Shown: positions 26,418 through 34,617 of the stretch, piece after piece
Layout: each line of letters opens with the position of its first letter
Position numbering within the stretch: the first letter of the stretch is position 1
Origin: Cyanobacteria bacterium REEB67
GTDB lineage: Bacteria; Cyanobacteriota; Vampirovibrionia; Obscuribacterales; Obscuribacteraceae
Direction: 5' to 3'
Assembly: GCA_018971775.1 (NCBI GenBank)
Contig: JAGXAB010000003.1
Span: 93,919-157,918 of the forward strand
Length of the DNA: 64,000 nt
Made by a program: the position numbers and the translations under genes
The notes under the pieces: model-generated
Told to the model about the DNA's origin: nothing
Database searches by the model: none
Seen by the model: only the letters and a program-made list of their open reading frames with translations

Positions 26418-26996
26418 ATGAAAATTGCTACTGTGCTGGGTCTAAGCCTTGGTCTGTGGGTCAGTGTAAGCGCTCCATCCCAGGCGGCTTCGAACAAATG
26501 GACGGTCGATGCCGATGCGTCGTCTCTCAGATTTCATCTCACCAATTTAGCTGTCCCGGTCAACGGTGGTTTTTCCAAGCTCGGCGGCACCGTCGAGTAC
26601 GATGGTAAAAATCTGGGCGCTGCCCATGTCTTTGCCACAGTCGCTATCGACAGTATCGATAGTGGTATCAAGATGCGTGACAAGCATCTGAAAACCAAGG
26701 ATTTTTTTGATGTAGGGAAATTTCCTCAAGCGGAGTTTCGCTCGACAAAAATTGAGGTTAAACCTTCCGGCTCCTTTGAGATCACCGGCAATCTCTCGAT
26801 GCATGGCATCTCCCAGCCGGTAGTGCTTGAGGCAGCGGCGTTGAAGGAAAGCACCGACGCCACTGGTCATAATCATTTGACGGCGGTTGCCGCCGGTACT
26901 CTAGAGCGCAAGTCATTCAAAATCGGCGGCCTTGCTGCTGCGACGATTAGTAACGATGTCAAACTGGATCTGACAATAAACCTGGTGAAGGATTAG
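26418..26996 (+). CDS. YceI family periplasmic protein
   Basis: About 192 residues. ATG 26418 starts a good signal peptide (MKIATVLGLSLGLWVSVSA, cut at SQA). The mature part has the YceI lipocalin-like pattern: WTVDADASSLRFHLTN, GGFSKLGGTVEYDG, RDKHLKTKDFFDVGKFPQAEF, and GNLSMHGISQPVVLE. YceI proteins bind isoprenoid or other amphipathic lipids in the periplasm; the ligand here is unknown. The frame opens at 26373, but nothing supports that start. Confidence 0.93.
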   Translation: MKIATVLGLSLGLWVSVSAPSQAASNKWTVDADASSLRFHLTNLAVPVNGGFSKLGGTVEYDGKNLGAAHVFATVAIDSIDSGIKMRDKHLKTKDFFDVGKFPQAEFRSTKIEVKPSGSFEITGNLSMHGISQPVVLEAAALKESTDATGHNHLTAVAAGTLERKSFKIGGLAAATISNDVKLDLTINLVKD

Positions 26997-27044
26997 ACTC
27001 TACGCCGGTTAGAATAAGACCTTACATTTTCATCCGGCGGCAAA

Positions 27045-27995
27045 ATGACATCTAGTAAAAAATATCAAGTCGCGATCCTCGACGACTATCAAAATGTCGC
27101 TCTCAAGTTTGCTGATTGGAGCGTTCTCCGGGAGCGCGCCGAGATCACTGTTTTTGATGATCATCTCTTCGACGCCGACGCGGTCGTGAAGCGCCTGGGG
27201 CCTTTCGATATTGTCTGCGTCATGCGCGAGCGCACACCGTTGACGCGTCAAATTATGGAGTGCCTGCCGAATCTAAAATTGATCTGTTCGACCGGTCCTG
27301 GCAATGCGTCTATCGACAAAGAAGCTGCCGCCGAGCGGCACATCAAAATAGCCAATACCGGCTATACATCCACGCCGACTATTGAGCTGACCTGGGCCTT
27401 GATTTTGGCCAGTGCTCGCAACATCGTCACTGAAAACAATGAAGTCGCTTGCGGCGGTTGGCAGCAGTCGGTCGGCGAGGATATCGCCGGTAAAACTCTC
27501 GGTGTAGTTGGTCTCGGAAACATCGGCTCGGCTGTTGCTAAAATCGGCGTGGCCTTTGGTATGCATGTGATTGCCTGGTCCGAACACCTCACGGCTGACC
27601 GCTGTGCTGAAGTCGGCTGCACGCTGGTATCGAAAGAGATGCTCTTCAAGCAAGCCGACATCGTCACTATACATCTGGTCTTGAGTGAGCGGACGCGTGG
27701 CCTGATCAGCGACAACGAACTGGTTTTGATGAAACCGTCGGCACGTTTGATTAATACCTCCCGCGGGCCGATCGTGGTCGAAAAAGACTTGATCGCTGCC
27801 CTGGAAAACGATGAAATTGCCGGGGCCGCCATCGATGTTTTTGACCAGGAACCGCTGGCTGCTGATCATTTCTTCCGCATCGCTCCCAATGTCCTGGCTA
27901 CGCCGCACATCGGCTACGTAACCAGGGAGACTTACTTGCGTTTTTACGGCGACACCGTGAGCAATATAAGGAAATGGGTTGAAGCGCAAAAATAA
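27045..27995 (+). CDS. D-2-hydroxyacid dehydrogenase family protein
   Basis: 316 residues, NAD-dependent oxidoreductase related to D-3-phosphoglycerate dehydrogenase (catalytic part only, no ACT domain). Motifs: the Rossmann loop VGLGNIGSAVAKIG, substrate-binding STGPGNASID, catalytic Arg in NTSRGPIV, Glu in IDVFDQEPL, and His in ATPHIGYVTRETY. The typical hydrophobic start (KYQVAILDDYQNVAL) fits ATG 27045. No serine-pathway genes are nearby, so the hydroxyacid substrate is open. Confidence 0.93.
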   Translation: MTSSKKYQVAILDDYQNVALKFADWSVLRERAEITVFDDHLFDADAVVKRLGPFDIVCVMRERTPLTRQIMECLPNLKLICSTGPGNASIDKEAAAERHIKIANTGYTSTPTIELTWALILASARNIVTENNEVACGGWQQSVGEDIAGKTLGVVGLGNIGSAVAKIGVAFGMHVIAWSEHLTADRCAEVGCTLVSKEMLFKQADIVTIHLVLSERTRGLISDNELVLMKPSARLINTSRGPIVVEKDLIAALENDEIAGAAIDVFDQEPLAADHFFRIAPNVLATPHIGYVTRETYLRFYGDTVSNIRKWVEAQK

Positions 27996-28174
27996 GCGTC
28001 TGACTCCAATTATCGAATCGTCGCAGTCAACCGCCAATTACAATTGGTGTAAATGATTGGGCTGTGGCAATTTTTGCGATCATCTCACACATCCCAATCC
28101 CCGCTTTACAACCCCCGATCATTCCAGGCGTACTCTAATAAAACGAGTTACACCACGCCTGGGAGGATCGCGCT

Positions 28175-28657
28175 ATGAGAATTGTCGGGTCGATGCTGAT
28201 CGCACTTTTACTGGAATCCTCGTTAATCGGTTGCGAGCTCTGGTCGCATCATCAACCCCTCAGTCTGTCAGCCAATATTTCACTCGGCAAGGACGCAAAA
28301 GACCTGACCGGCGCTGTAAATGGCAGCGGTGATCCGAAGGGCGCTTACATCGGCATGGCCTTGAACAAAAACAAAGTCCTGTCAGTTTTTCCTGGCTCGC
28401 CTGCCGATAAGGCCGGAATTATGGCCGGCGACAAAATCATGGACATCAATGGAAGGTCGGTATTTGGCGAAGAGGCGATGGGTGTAGCGGACCAGTTGCG
28501 GGGTCAGGTCGGCAGCGAAGTCGATGTGATTATCGAACACGGCGATTTATTGCGCAAATTGTCTATCATACGCGCCCTGCCGACGGCCGAAGAACGCATC
28601 GCCATCCAAGCGGAGCAAAATTGGCTGAAAAGTCCTGAGTCCGGAGCAGGGCGCTAG
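28175..28657 (+). CDS. PDZ-domain lipoprotein
   Basis: 160 residues. A lipoprotein signal peptide is clear: MRIVGSMLIALLLESSLIGC, with Cys20 as the lipidated residue (lipobox LIGC). A single PDZ domain follows (about 55-130): YIGMALNKNKVLSVFPGSPA, DKAGIMAGDKIMDINGRSV, and a closing strand. No protease domain is attached, so it probably acts as a membrane-tethered peptide-binding adaptor. A GGGAGG ribosome binding site lies 9 bases upstream. It stands between single genes. Confidence 0.85.
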   Translation: MRIVGSMLIALLLESSLIGCELWSHHQPLSLSANISLGKDAKDLTGAVNGSGDPKGAYIGMALNKNKVLSVFPGSPADKAGIMAGDKIMDINGRSVFGEEAMGVADQLRGQVGSEVDVIIEHGDLLRKLSIIRALPTAEERIAIQAEQNWLKSPESGAGR

Positions 28658-28761
28658 GCATCTGCGGCGAGCCTTGCGTGGAGGGGCTTTGGGCATTTGG
28701 CGTCAATTTAACGTCGCCGTGCACATAATCAAAACCTCTTAAACGCTTGAGGCTCGCCATC

Positions 28762-29373
28762 ATGGATGCTGAAAAAGTAGAACAACCGCCGGTCAGGCTA
28801 GAGTCGCCCCAGTTTAGTAATATCGAAACTTCCGCCCAGACTCGCAGCGATTTGCCAAGCTCTACCGAACGCTCCGCCGAGCGGGCCATAAATTCTCTAA
28901 ATCTCGACGACAAACCGAAGTTGACTCCTGATCAATCGGACTCTTTGCGCAAGCTCGAGAGTGGCATCCTGAAAGGAGATTTGCCTTCTGTGGAAAAATC
29001 GCTGCAGCAATATAAAGGTAATCCAGAAGCAGCCAAACCGGTTATGGATGTTTTGATCAAAGATTTAAAGGCGGCGGGAATCTCGGCCAGCTATGACGTC
29101 GATCTACCGCTGACTAAGGATGGTGGCGCCGAGAAATCAGGCATTCTCTCGCTTTCCACCAGTAAGGGCGGCATGGATCTATATCAGGGCGATAACAAGG
29201 AAATGACTCTTTATACAAATCCGAAGTCGACGACCTTCGCCGACCATCAAATCCCCCGGCACCCGGCCAACGGCGGCTACATATCCCCCGAGCATAAAAG
29301 TATTCCAGCCCATGCGGCGCTGGCAGTAATCGGATCGACTGCCACCAGCAATCTGTTGGAAAAACAAAACTGA
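28762..29373 (+). CDS. Hypothetical soluble protein
   Basis: About 203 residues, not recognised. The first ~60 residues are Ser/Pro-rich and probably disordered. A helical section follows (LTPDQSDSLRKLESGI, SVEKSLQQYKGNPEAAKPVM), then a more mixed alpha/beta part ending with HAALAVIGSTATSNLLEK. No signal peptide. The frame opens at TTG 28747, but that TTGAGG works better as a ribosome binding site for ATG 28762. Convergent with the aldo/keto reductase. Confidence 0.7.
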   Translation: MDAEKVEQPPVRLESPQFSNIETSAQTRSDLPSSTERSAERAINSLNLDDKPKLTPDQSDSLRKLESGILKGDLPSVEKSLQQYKGNPEAAKPVMDVLIKDLKAAGISASYDVDLPLTKDGGAEKSGILSLSTSKGGMDLYQGDNKEMTLYTNPKSTTFADHQIPRHPANGGYISPEHKSIPAHAALAVIGSTATSNLLEKQN

Positions 29374-29401
29374 TTGCATCATCGAAACGCAAAATTGCCT
29401 G

Positions 29402-30388
29402 CTAAAGGTTCACTGCCCTCATCGACTGCGCGGGATAGCGATCGCCCGCCACTGCAGGCAGTGCTCGTTTAATCTCTTCAAGCTCGCCTGCGTCCAACAT
29501 CACCTTCGTCGCGCCGAGATTGTCATCGAGATATTTGGTCCGCTTCGTGCCGGGAATCGGGACGATGTCCTCGCCCTGTGCTAATACCCAGGCCAGGGCC
29601 AGCTGGCTGGCTGTGCAATTTTTCGATGCTGCCAGCTCTTCAATTTTTGCCACGAGCTCTAAATTTTTGGCGAAGTTCTCACCCTGGAAGCGTGGCGCGT
29701 TGCGGCGATAGTCATCGGCGGGCAGATCTTCGAATTTTTTGATCTGTCCAGTCAGGAAGCCACGCCCGAGCGGACTGTAAGCGACCAGAGCGATGGCAAG
29801 TTCGCGAATCGTCGGCAATATCGCTGCTTCGATTTCTCTGCTCCACAATGAATATTCACTCTGCAGTGCGGCGATCGGATGGACTTGTGCCGCTTTGCGT
29901 ATGGTGGTGGCACTTGCTTCGGAAAGGCCGAGATATTTGACTTTTCCTTCCTTGACCAGCTCTGCCATGGCGCCCACTGTTTCTTCAATCGGGACGTTGG
30001 CATCGACGCGGTGCTGATAGTAGAGGTCGATATAATCTACGTTTAAGCGTTTGAGGCTGGCTTCACAGCATTCACGCACATAGTTTTTGTCACCGCGCAC
30101 TCCGAGAAATTCGCCATTGGGCCCGCGCACATTACCAAATTTTGTAGCGAATACGACTTTGTCTCTACGTCGCGCTATCGCTTTGCCGACCAGCACTTCG
30201 TTGCGACCGGAGCCGTACATATCGGCCGTATCGAGAAAATCGCCGCCCCGATCGAAATAATGATGAATGACTTTGATCGACTCGCTGTCATCTTGATCGG
30301 CTGGTGAATAAAATTCGCTCATGCCCATGCAACCAAGACCGATTTCCGAAACCGTCAAACCCAGTGAGCCCAATTTGCGTCTTTTCAT
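29402..30388 (-). CDS. Aldo/keto reductase
   Basis: About 328 residues, NADPH-dependent (beta/alpha)8-barrel reductase. Motifs: [20 protein letters not shown] at the N-terminus, the catalytic Asp and Tyr in [14 protein letters not shown], Lys in VFATKFG, His in DLYYQHRVD, and the cofactor segment [16 protein letters not shown]. It resembles the AKR13-type subgroup. The frame extends to 30544, but that part is low complexity; ATG 30388 has AAGGAA 6 bases upstream and starts the family domain. Substrate unknown. Confidence 0.93.
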   Translation of the reverse strand: MKRRKLGSLGLTVSEIGLGCMGMSEFYSPADQDDSESIKVIHHYFDRGGDFLDTADMYGSGRNEVLVGKAIARRRDKVVFATKFGNVRGPNGEFLGVRGDKNYVRECCEASLKRLNVDYIDLYYQHRVDANVPIEETVGAMAELVKEGKVKYLGLSEASATTIRKAAQVHPIAALQSEYSLWSREIEAAILPTIRELAIALVAYSPLGRGFLTGQIKKFEDLPADDYRRNAPRFQGENFAKNLELVAKIEELAASKNCTASQLALAWVLAQGEDIVPIPGTKRTKYLDDNLGATKVMLDAGELEEIKRALPAVAGDRYPAQSMRAVNL

Positions 30389-30598
30389 TTCTATTTCCTT
30401 GTCGGTGTGCAGCTGTAGCCTTCTCCACTTATGCAGTCCATAAAGATTGCTGTTGCCATTGCAGTTGCAGTTGCCCGAAGCACTATCAGTCGACTCTAAT
30501 CTAGACTTTACCGAGCCGCCTGGCAATACCGGATTGTCTTGCACTTTTGCCTAATCCTGCACTGATTGATTGAAATAATCGGGTATAAATTGTTTTGA

Positions 30599-30676
30599 GA
30601 TCCGGCCGGACGAGTGGTCGATGTCTACTATGACCCGAACAAACCAGATGTGGCTGTGATCGAGAAGGCGGAATGA
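30599..30676 (+). pseudogene. Remnant of a DUF3592-like gene (last ~25 codons)
   Basis: A short open stretch bounded on the left by an in-frame TGA (30596-30598) reads GRVVDVYYDPNKPDVAVIE and then stops at 30674-30676. The pattern V-x-V-Y-Y-D-P-x-x-P-x-x-A-V is the typical C-terminal end of DUF3592 membrane proteins. No start codon or upstream domain is visible, so this looks like the tail of a decayed or truncated gene. Its stop overlaps the next gene's ATG (ATGA). The identification rests on pattern recognition of 25 residues. Confidence 0.4.
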
Positions 30677-31896
30677 CGCACAGTAAAAGATTGTTATTTT
30701 GGCTGTGGGTCACTGTCGTGATTCTCGTGATAGGTTACCACTTCGGCTATTCGCAAAGCGCTGCGGCTCAAGAGATACCGCGTGCATCTCTCTTTGCTCC
30801 GCCTACTGCTGACACTCCAGAGGCATGGATGGCCAGAGCTAGATTAGCTCACGAGCGGTACGCTGTTGTCTTATATGCAAGTTCAGTCAACGCGACAAGG
30901 AAAAATCTAACCGTCTCTGAAGCTTTCAATTTCGTGGAGAAAGCGGTTGAAGATGAGACGGTGGCCCGGCTGACGAGATTTGGCGCGCGTGCTATTCCAG
31001 TTTGCTTACCTGAGCTCAACGATAAGTCGTTTCAAAAAGGTATCGCCCTTTCTGTGCTCGCCAATCTGGGTGATATATCAGTGGGGCCAATGCTCTCTAT
31101 CATGCCGGCAACGCTCAAAGACCAACCGATTTTTATATTGGCCTTTCGCAAGATGCAGGGAAATCCCGCAAATGAGCTGGCAAAAATAGCTACTAATTCT
31201 CCGGCAAGTAGCTATCGCTCTAAGAACGCATTAAGACTGCTCGCCTTTTTTATTGATAGCCAGGAAGATCAGCACTCGCCTACCGTGCTCATTTTGAAAC
31301 CTCACGCAGTCGATATGAGGTTTCGTTTGCGCCTGCTGTCCATGCTTGCTAGAGCTAAGACTATCGATGAAAAGGTAAATTTGCTTCTCGTGCAAAATTA
31401 TTTTTCACCGGCTGATGATTTTACTGTTAATTCAATAATTGGTGAATTGCAGCCTTTAAATGGAGTGGTGTCAACAGAAAGTCGAAAAGCAGCGCTTGAG
31501 GTTTTGCAGAAAGTTATTGCTGATTCTGAAACTAGTGACGATTCGAAATTAAGCATAGAGGTAGCGCTGGCCAAGCTTTTAAACGGCCGAGAAAAAGACG
31601 CCATCAAAATAGCGGCATCTACAGCCGCTGGCAATATTGTCGGCAAAGCATCGACTGATTTGATTAATGCACTGCAAAAGTGTGTTGATGGCATGAGTAG
31701 GCCTGTGCGATTGGCGGCTCTGCCGGCTCTTTGTCAGTTGTCTAAGGCCAATGCCAGCTGCATAAGAGACGTTGCCATCGCCCTGAATGAAGATGATGAG
31801 AACACACAATGGGAGGCAAAAGCGGCATTGAGCTCTTTCAGTGCGACTCAAAAGGCTTATGTTGCGCGGCTGCAAAAGGCTGATCTTCTAAAATGA
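30673..31896 (+). CDS. Membrane-anchored HEAT-like repeat protein
   Basis: 407 residues. An N-terminal signal-anchor (LLFWLWVTVVILVIGYHFGY) precedes an all-helical extracytoplasmic region with HEAT-like repeats (for example RFGARAIPVCLPELNDKSF, MSRPVRLAALPALCQLSKA, NTQWEAKAALSSFSATQ). No catalytic motif. The next gene overlaps by four bases (ATGA) and encodes a similar protein. The gene is AT-rich: 31501-31560 counts 21 G+C in 60. Likely part of an acquired or fast-evolving block. Confidence 0.75.
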   Translation: MTHSKRLLFWLWVTVVILVIGYHFGYSQSAAAQEIPRASLFAPPTADTPEAWMARARLAHERYAVVLYASSVNATRKNLTVSEAFNFVEKAVEDETVARLTRFGARAIPVCLPELNDKSFQKGIALSVLANLGDISVGPMLSIMPATLKDQPIFILAFRKMQGNPANELAKIATNSPASSYRSKNALRLLAFFIDSQEDQHSPTVLILKPHAVDMRFRLRLLSMLARAKTIDEKVNLLLVQNYFSPADDFTVNSIIGELQPLNGVVSTESRKAALEVLQKVIADSETSDDSKLSIEVALAKLLNGREKDAIKIAASTAAGNIVGKASTDLINALQKCVDGMSRPVRLAALPALCQLSKANASCIRDVAIALNEDDENTQWEAKAALSSFSATQKAYVARLQKADLLK

Positions 31897-33167
31897 GAAA
31901 ATCGAGATACTTGCTTGGTTTATTAGCCCTTTTTTGGATTTTGTGTTTGATCCGCCCTATCTTGCCGATTTCGGATGACTGGAAATTAAGGCCGAGCCTC
32001 AAAATTTGGCATGCTCCGGACCTGCCTGCAATTCGGGTGCGAAACAATCCTTATGCTTGGCTGGATTGGGCGCACGCAGCCGACATGGCTTATGAAGAGG
32101 AGCAGAGCGTTTTATATAAGTACTATCGTGACCAACGCGAGCGATATCCCAGTCAGGAGGCAGAAATCGCACAGGTTCATCGAACAGCCTCAGATAATTT
32201 AGTGCGAATTGGAGAGCCTTCGATCAAGCCTTGTCTTGACCGAATTACCGAAAACCGAATGTCGGGATTATGTAGCGAGGTTTTAGCCGGGCTGGGCGTC
32301 CCTGCTGTGCTGCCTCTTTTGCAAACGATGCATCGCCGTAGGGACCTTGAAAAAGAGGTTGAGGGAGTTTTTTACTTTTCACAAGTCAATTGCGGGAATG
32401 ATTTAGCGAAAATTGCAGTTTCGTCTGATGTTGAGCGTGCCGAGGCGGCGAGAATTCTGGCATTCTTTGCCGATAAATTTGATGTGAATTCAACGAGATA
32501 TGCGCTTGGTCGTCCTGATTGCTTAGATGAGGAGTTTCGACCCGCGCTTTTGATTTGTATTCAGAGAGAGCGAAGCCCAATTGTGCGTCGCGATTTGATC
32601 ACAATCAATAAATATTTTCAGTCACCTGATTCCAGCGCCATTGAACTGTTTTCCGAGGTTTTAAAATCGGACCCTGATGAAGGAGTTCGCAAAGCCGCGG
32701 CTGAGGCCCTTGGTTGGCAATTGGCTGTTTTGACAAATAAGTTTTACGCTCCGGTATTGTCGGCGCTGGCGCAATCTATGACTACAGATAAATCGGAAGA
32801 TGTACAGATAGCCTGTGCTTTTGCGTGCTTTAATTTGCATGGTCGGGTCGATAATCAGTTGCTTCAGGCTTTGCGTCAGGTTGCTTATGGCGACAAGAAA
32901 TATGCCAAGGTTACCGCTTTAGAGGCACTTTGTCGGCTTGCACCGGCAAATGCTTCATGTCTTTCCGACGTTTTGCAGGGACTTCGTTCGCCCGACTATA
33001 CCGTAGTATGCAGCGCCATAGAAGCGTGCCGTTTATTGGGACCTGCCGCGGTGGCCGCCGCCCCTGAATTGAAACGGATTGTTAGTGCCAATACGTTTAA
33101 CCAGACCAATCAGGCCAGTGATGCTCTGGATGCGACGAAGCCTAGACAAAATAAATCGTTTCGCTAA
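31893..33167 (+). CDS. Membrane-anchored HEAT-like repeat protein (partner of the upstream gene)
   Basis: 424 residues. An N-terminal anchor (YLLGLLALFWILCLIRPIL) is followed by HEAT-like helical repeats (LCSEVLAGLGVPAVLPLLQT, GVRKAAAEALGWQLAVL, DYTVVCSAIEACRLLGPAAV). It overlaps the preceding gene by ATGA and shares its layout and several sequence patterns (for example NASCL/IRDV and NASCLSDV segments), which suggests an old duplication. The products may work together at the membrane surface. Convergent with the zinc-ribbon/ParS-type gene, the stops being 4 bases apart. Confidence 0.75.
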   Translation: MRKSRYLLGLLALFWILCLIRPILPISDDWKLRPSLKIWHAPDLPAIRVRNNPYAWLDWAHAADMAYEEEQSVLYKYYRDQRERYPSQEAEIAQVHRTASDNLVRIGEPSIKPCLDRITENRMSGLCSEVLAGLGVPAVLPLLQTMHRRRDLEKEVEGVFYFSQVNCGNDLAKIAVSSDVERAEAARILAFFADKFDVNSTRYALGRPDCLDEEFRPALLICIQRERSPIVRRDLITINKYFQSPDSSAIELFSEVLKSDPDEGVRKAAAEALGWQLAVLTNKFYAPVLSALAQSMTTDKSEDVQIACAFACFNLHGRVDNQLLQALRQVAYGDKKYAKVTALEALCRLAPANASCLSDVLQGLRSPDYTVVCSAIEACRLLGPAAVAAAPELKRIVSANTFNQTNQASDALDATKPRQNKSFR

Positions 33168-33171
33168 ATTG

Positions 33172-33633
33172 CTATGGGGCAGAATTATCGTCAGGGGCAA
33201 GCAGTGTCGATAAAATTTTATCTAGTTCACCACTAACAATCATGCCCGCTGGGGTGCGATCGTTAAAGCCTTCGTTAGGCGCACGAAACCACGCCTTAGT
33301 ATCATTTTCACTGCCACATATTTTGCTTGCCAGTGCATACACAAGCACGAATTGCTCGATCAATTGCTTGAATTCAGGCTCGTCAATTTCAATAAATTCG
33401 TCCGACCAATATTCTCGTAATTGCGCCGGCGATTTGCCGGTGATGCGTCCGAGATCCTTTCTCGTCAGCGTCAGAGCCTCACACACGCCACGTATCTGGT
33501 AGCGTTGCACCCGGTCTCTCTGGCCGAAATCGCAGTCCTTGCAAATATTCTGACCGCTGATTTTTTGGCCAACGTTTTTTGCATAACGTTGCCCGCAGAG
33601 ATCGCATTTGTAATTGATGCTGGTTTCGGTCAT
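33172..33633 (-). CDS. Zinc-ribbon protein with Xre/MbcA/ParS-type antitoxin domain
   Basis: About 153 residues. Residues 10-34 form a zinc ribbon (CDLC...CKDC; Cys 10, 13, 31, 34). A helical HTH-like part follows (LTLTRKDLGRITGKSPAQL). The C-terminal ~45 residues match the toxin-binding domain of Xre/MbcA/ParS antitoxins (DUF2384): KAWFRAPNEGFNDRTPAGMI. Such antitoxins normally pair with a RES-domain toxin, but none is adjacent. The upstream partner is instead a membrane protein. ATG 33633 has GAAGG 5 bases upstream and is preferred over ATG 33660. Function as regulator or antitoxin is inferred. Confidence 0.7.
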   Translation of the reverse strand: MTETSINYKCDLCGQRYAKNVGQKISGQNICKDCDFGQRDRVQRYQIRGVCEALTLTRKDLGRITGKSPAQLREYWSDEFIEIDEPEFKQLIEQFVLVYALASKICGSENDTKAWFRAPNEGFNDRTPAGMIVSGELDKILSTLLAPDDNSAP

Positions 33634-33694
33634 GCAGCCTTCGTATCGGCAAAAGTTCAAGTGCGTCTTTCTAAGTCGGCCAGGTTACATTCTT

Positions 33695-34339
33695 CTACAT
33701 CGCTATGAAATACCAGTTCTTCGCCATCTGTCTCAGTTGCTTCGCTTCTGATGCTTGAAAAGGAGGTCTGTCATCGGCCGCGTATTCGAAGGCACTGTAA
33801 TGACCGAGAAATCCGCGGAAAAGATAAAACTGCACATGCAATGACTGTCTATCCAGCATCCTTGTATCCGCCTGCCCGTAATTTTTATCGCTAATAATCA
33901 CGTCGCCACCACCTTCAGAAAGGTATTCCAAATCTTTTGGAAGGTGCGCAATCAAGTGGTCGTGTTTGTATGGGCGAGGCAATTTATTTTCTTCTATGAG
34001 TTTGATTACTTCCAGTCGCTTTTCCAGCTTGCCATTGAAGTCGCGGAAAATTTGTACCTCTCGATAAGGGAAAAATACTGCGATTAATATCACGATGCAG
34101 TCGACTAAAACAAAGCCGTGTCGGCTCAGGCCTTCTTTATCTTTGTTTTTAATTTGGCGAATAATGTCGATGAAAAATGACGCAACGAACATCAACCAGA
34201 TTGCAACACCAAACAACGGGGCAATCCATGGTCCGAGCTGCTGTTCTATGTCGTAATTGAAAATGGTTGCTACCAGCAACATCACTGCGGCGCACGATGT
34301 CCACCTTGCCGATTTTGAAACTAGCGGACCGAGATGCAA
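33695..34339 (-). CDS. Three-helix membrane protein, partner of the zinc-ribbon/ParS-type protein
   Basis: About 214 residues starting at TTG 34339 (GGAAG 9 bases upstream). Three membrane segments: SCAAVMLLVATIFNY, IAPLFGVAIWLMFVASFFI and GFVLVDCIVILIAVFFPY. A ~130-residue soluble C-terminal domain follows, probably outside the membrane (PRPYKHDHLIAHLPKDLEYL, GGGDVIISDKNYGQAD). No recognised family. It precedes the zinc-ribbon/ParS-type gene by 61 bases on the same strand. Four phased TTCGAT motifs lie upstream (34424-34555). Confidence 0.7.
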   Translation of the reverse strand: MHLGPLVSKSARWTSCAAVMLLVATIFNYDIEQQLGPWIAPLFGVAIWLMFVASFFIDIIRQIKNKDKEGLSRHGFVLVDCIVILIAVFFPYREVQIFRDFNGKLEKRLEVIKLIEENKLPRPYKHDHLIAHLPKDLEYLSEGGGDVIISDKNYGQADTRMLDRQSLHVQFYLFRGFLGHYSAFEYAADDRPPFQASEAKQLRQMAKNWYFIAM

Positions 34340-34423
34340 AATATTTGGCTTCCAGCAGTGGGTCGTTTCCTATACTTCTATCCTACTGCCACCGATTGAA
34401 AAAGGATATCGCCAAACTTCTTA

Positions 34424-34555
34424 TTCGATAATTTGCCCGTTTTTCAGGCCAAAAAAGGGCCTTGTTCGATAATTTGACCTGTTTTTGACCCCTGAAAAAG
34501 GCCTTGTTCGATACTTTTAAAAGCTGAAATAAACGCCAATACAATGGTTTTCGAT
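34424..34555. repeat. Phased TTCGAT repeat array
   Basis: TTCGAT occurs at 34424, 34465, 34507 and 34550, spaced 41, 42 and 43 bases, close to four turns of B-DNA. The first two units are similar along their full length (both begin TTCGATAATTTG and end in GGCCTTG); the later units keep only the core. The array lies in the 278-base gap upstream of the leftward membrane/ParS-type operon and downstream of the GT4 gene. A binding-site array is likely, but this is inferred. Confidence 0.65.
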
Positions 34556-34571
34556 TTTATCGAATAAAATC
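34553..34571. promoter_or_regulatory. Inverted repeat within the fourth TTCGAT unit
   Basis: Perfect 8-bp arms GATTTTAT / ATAAAATC around CGA. It adds a symmetric site to the last unit of the TTCGAT array. AT-rich, so chance is possible. Confidence 0.4.
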
Positions 34572-34617
34572 TGCTGATTTCATAAGCTATAGGCGAAGGC
34601 AAATGCCGGCCAGCCGA

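Noticed and set aside
34424..34555. CRISPR array
   Set aside because: Only the TTCGAT core recurs in all units; the units differ in length and there are no unique spacers between identical repeats.
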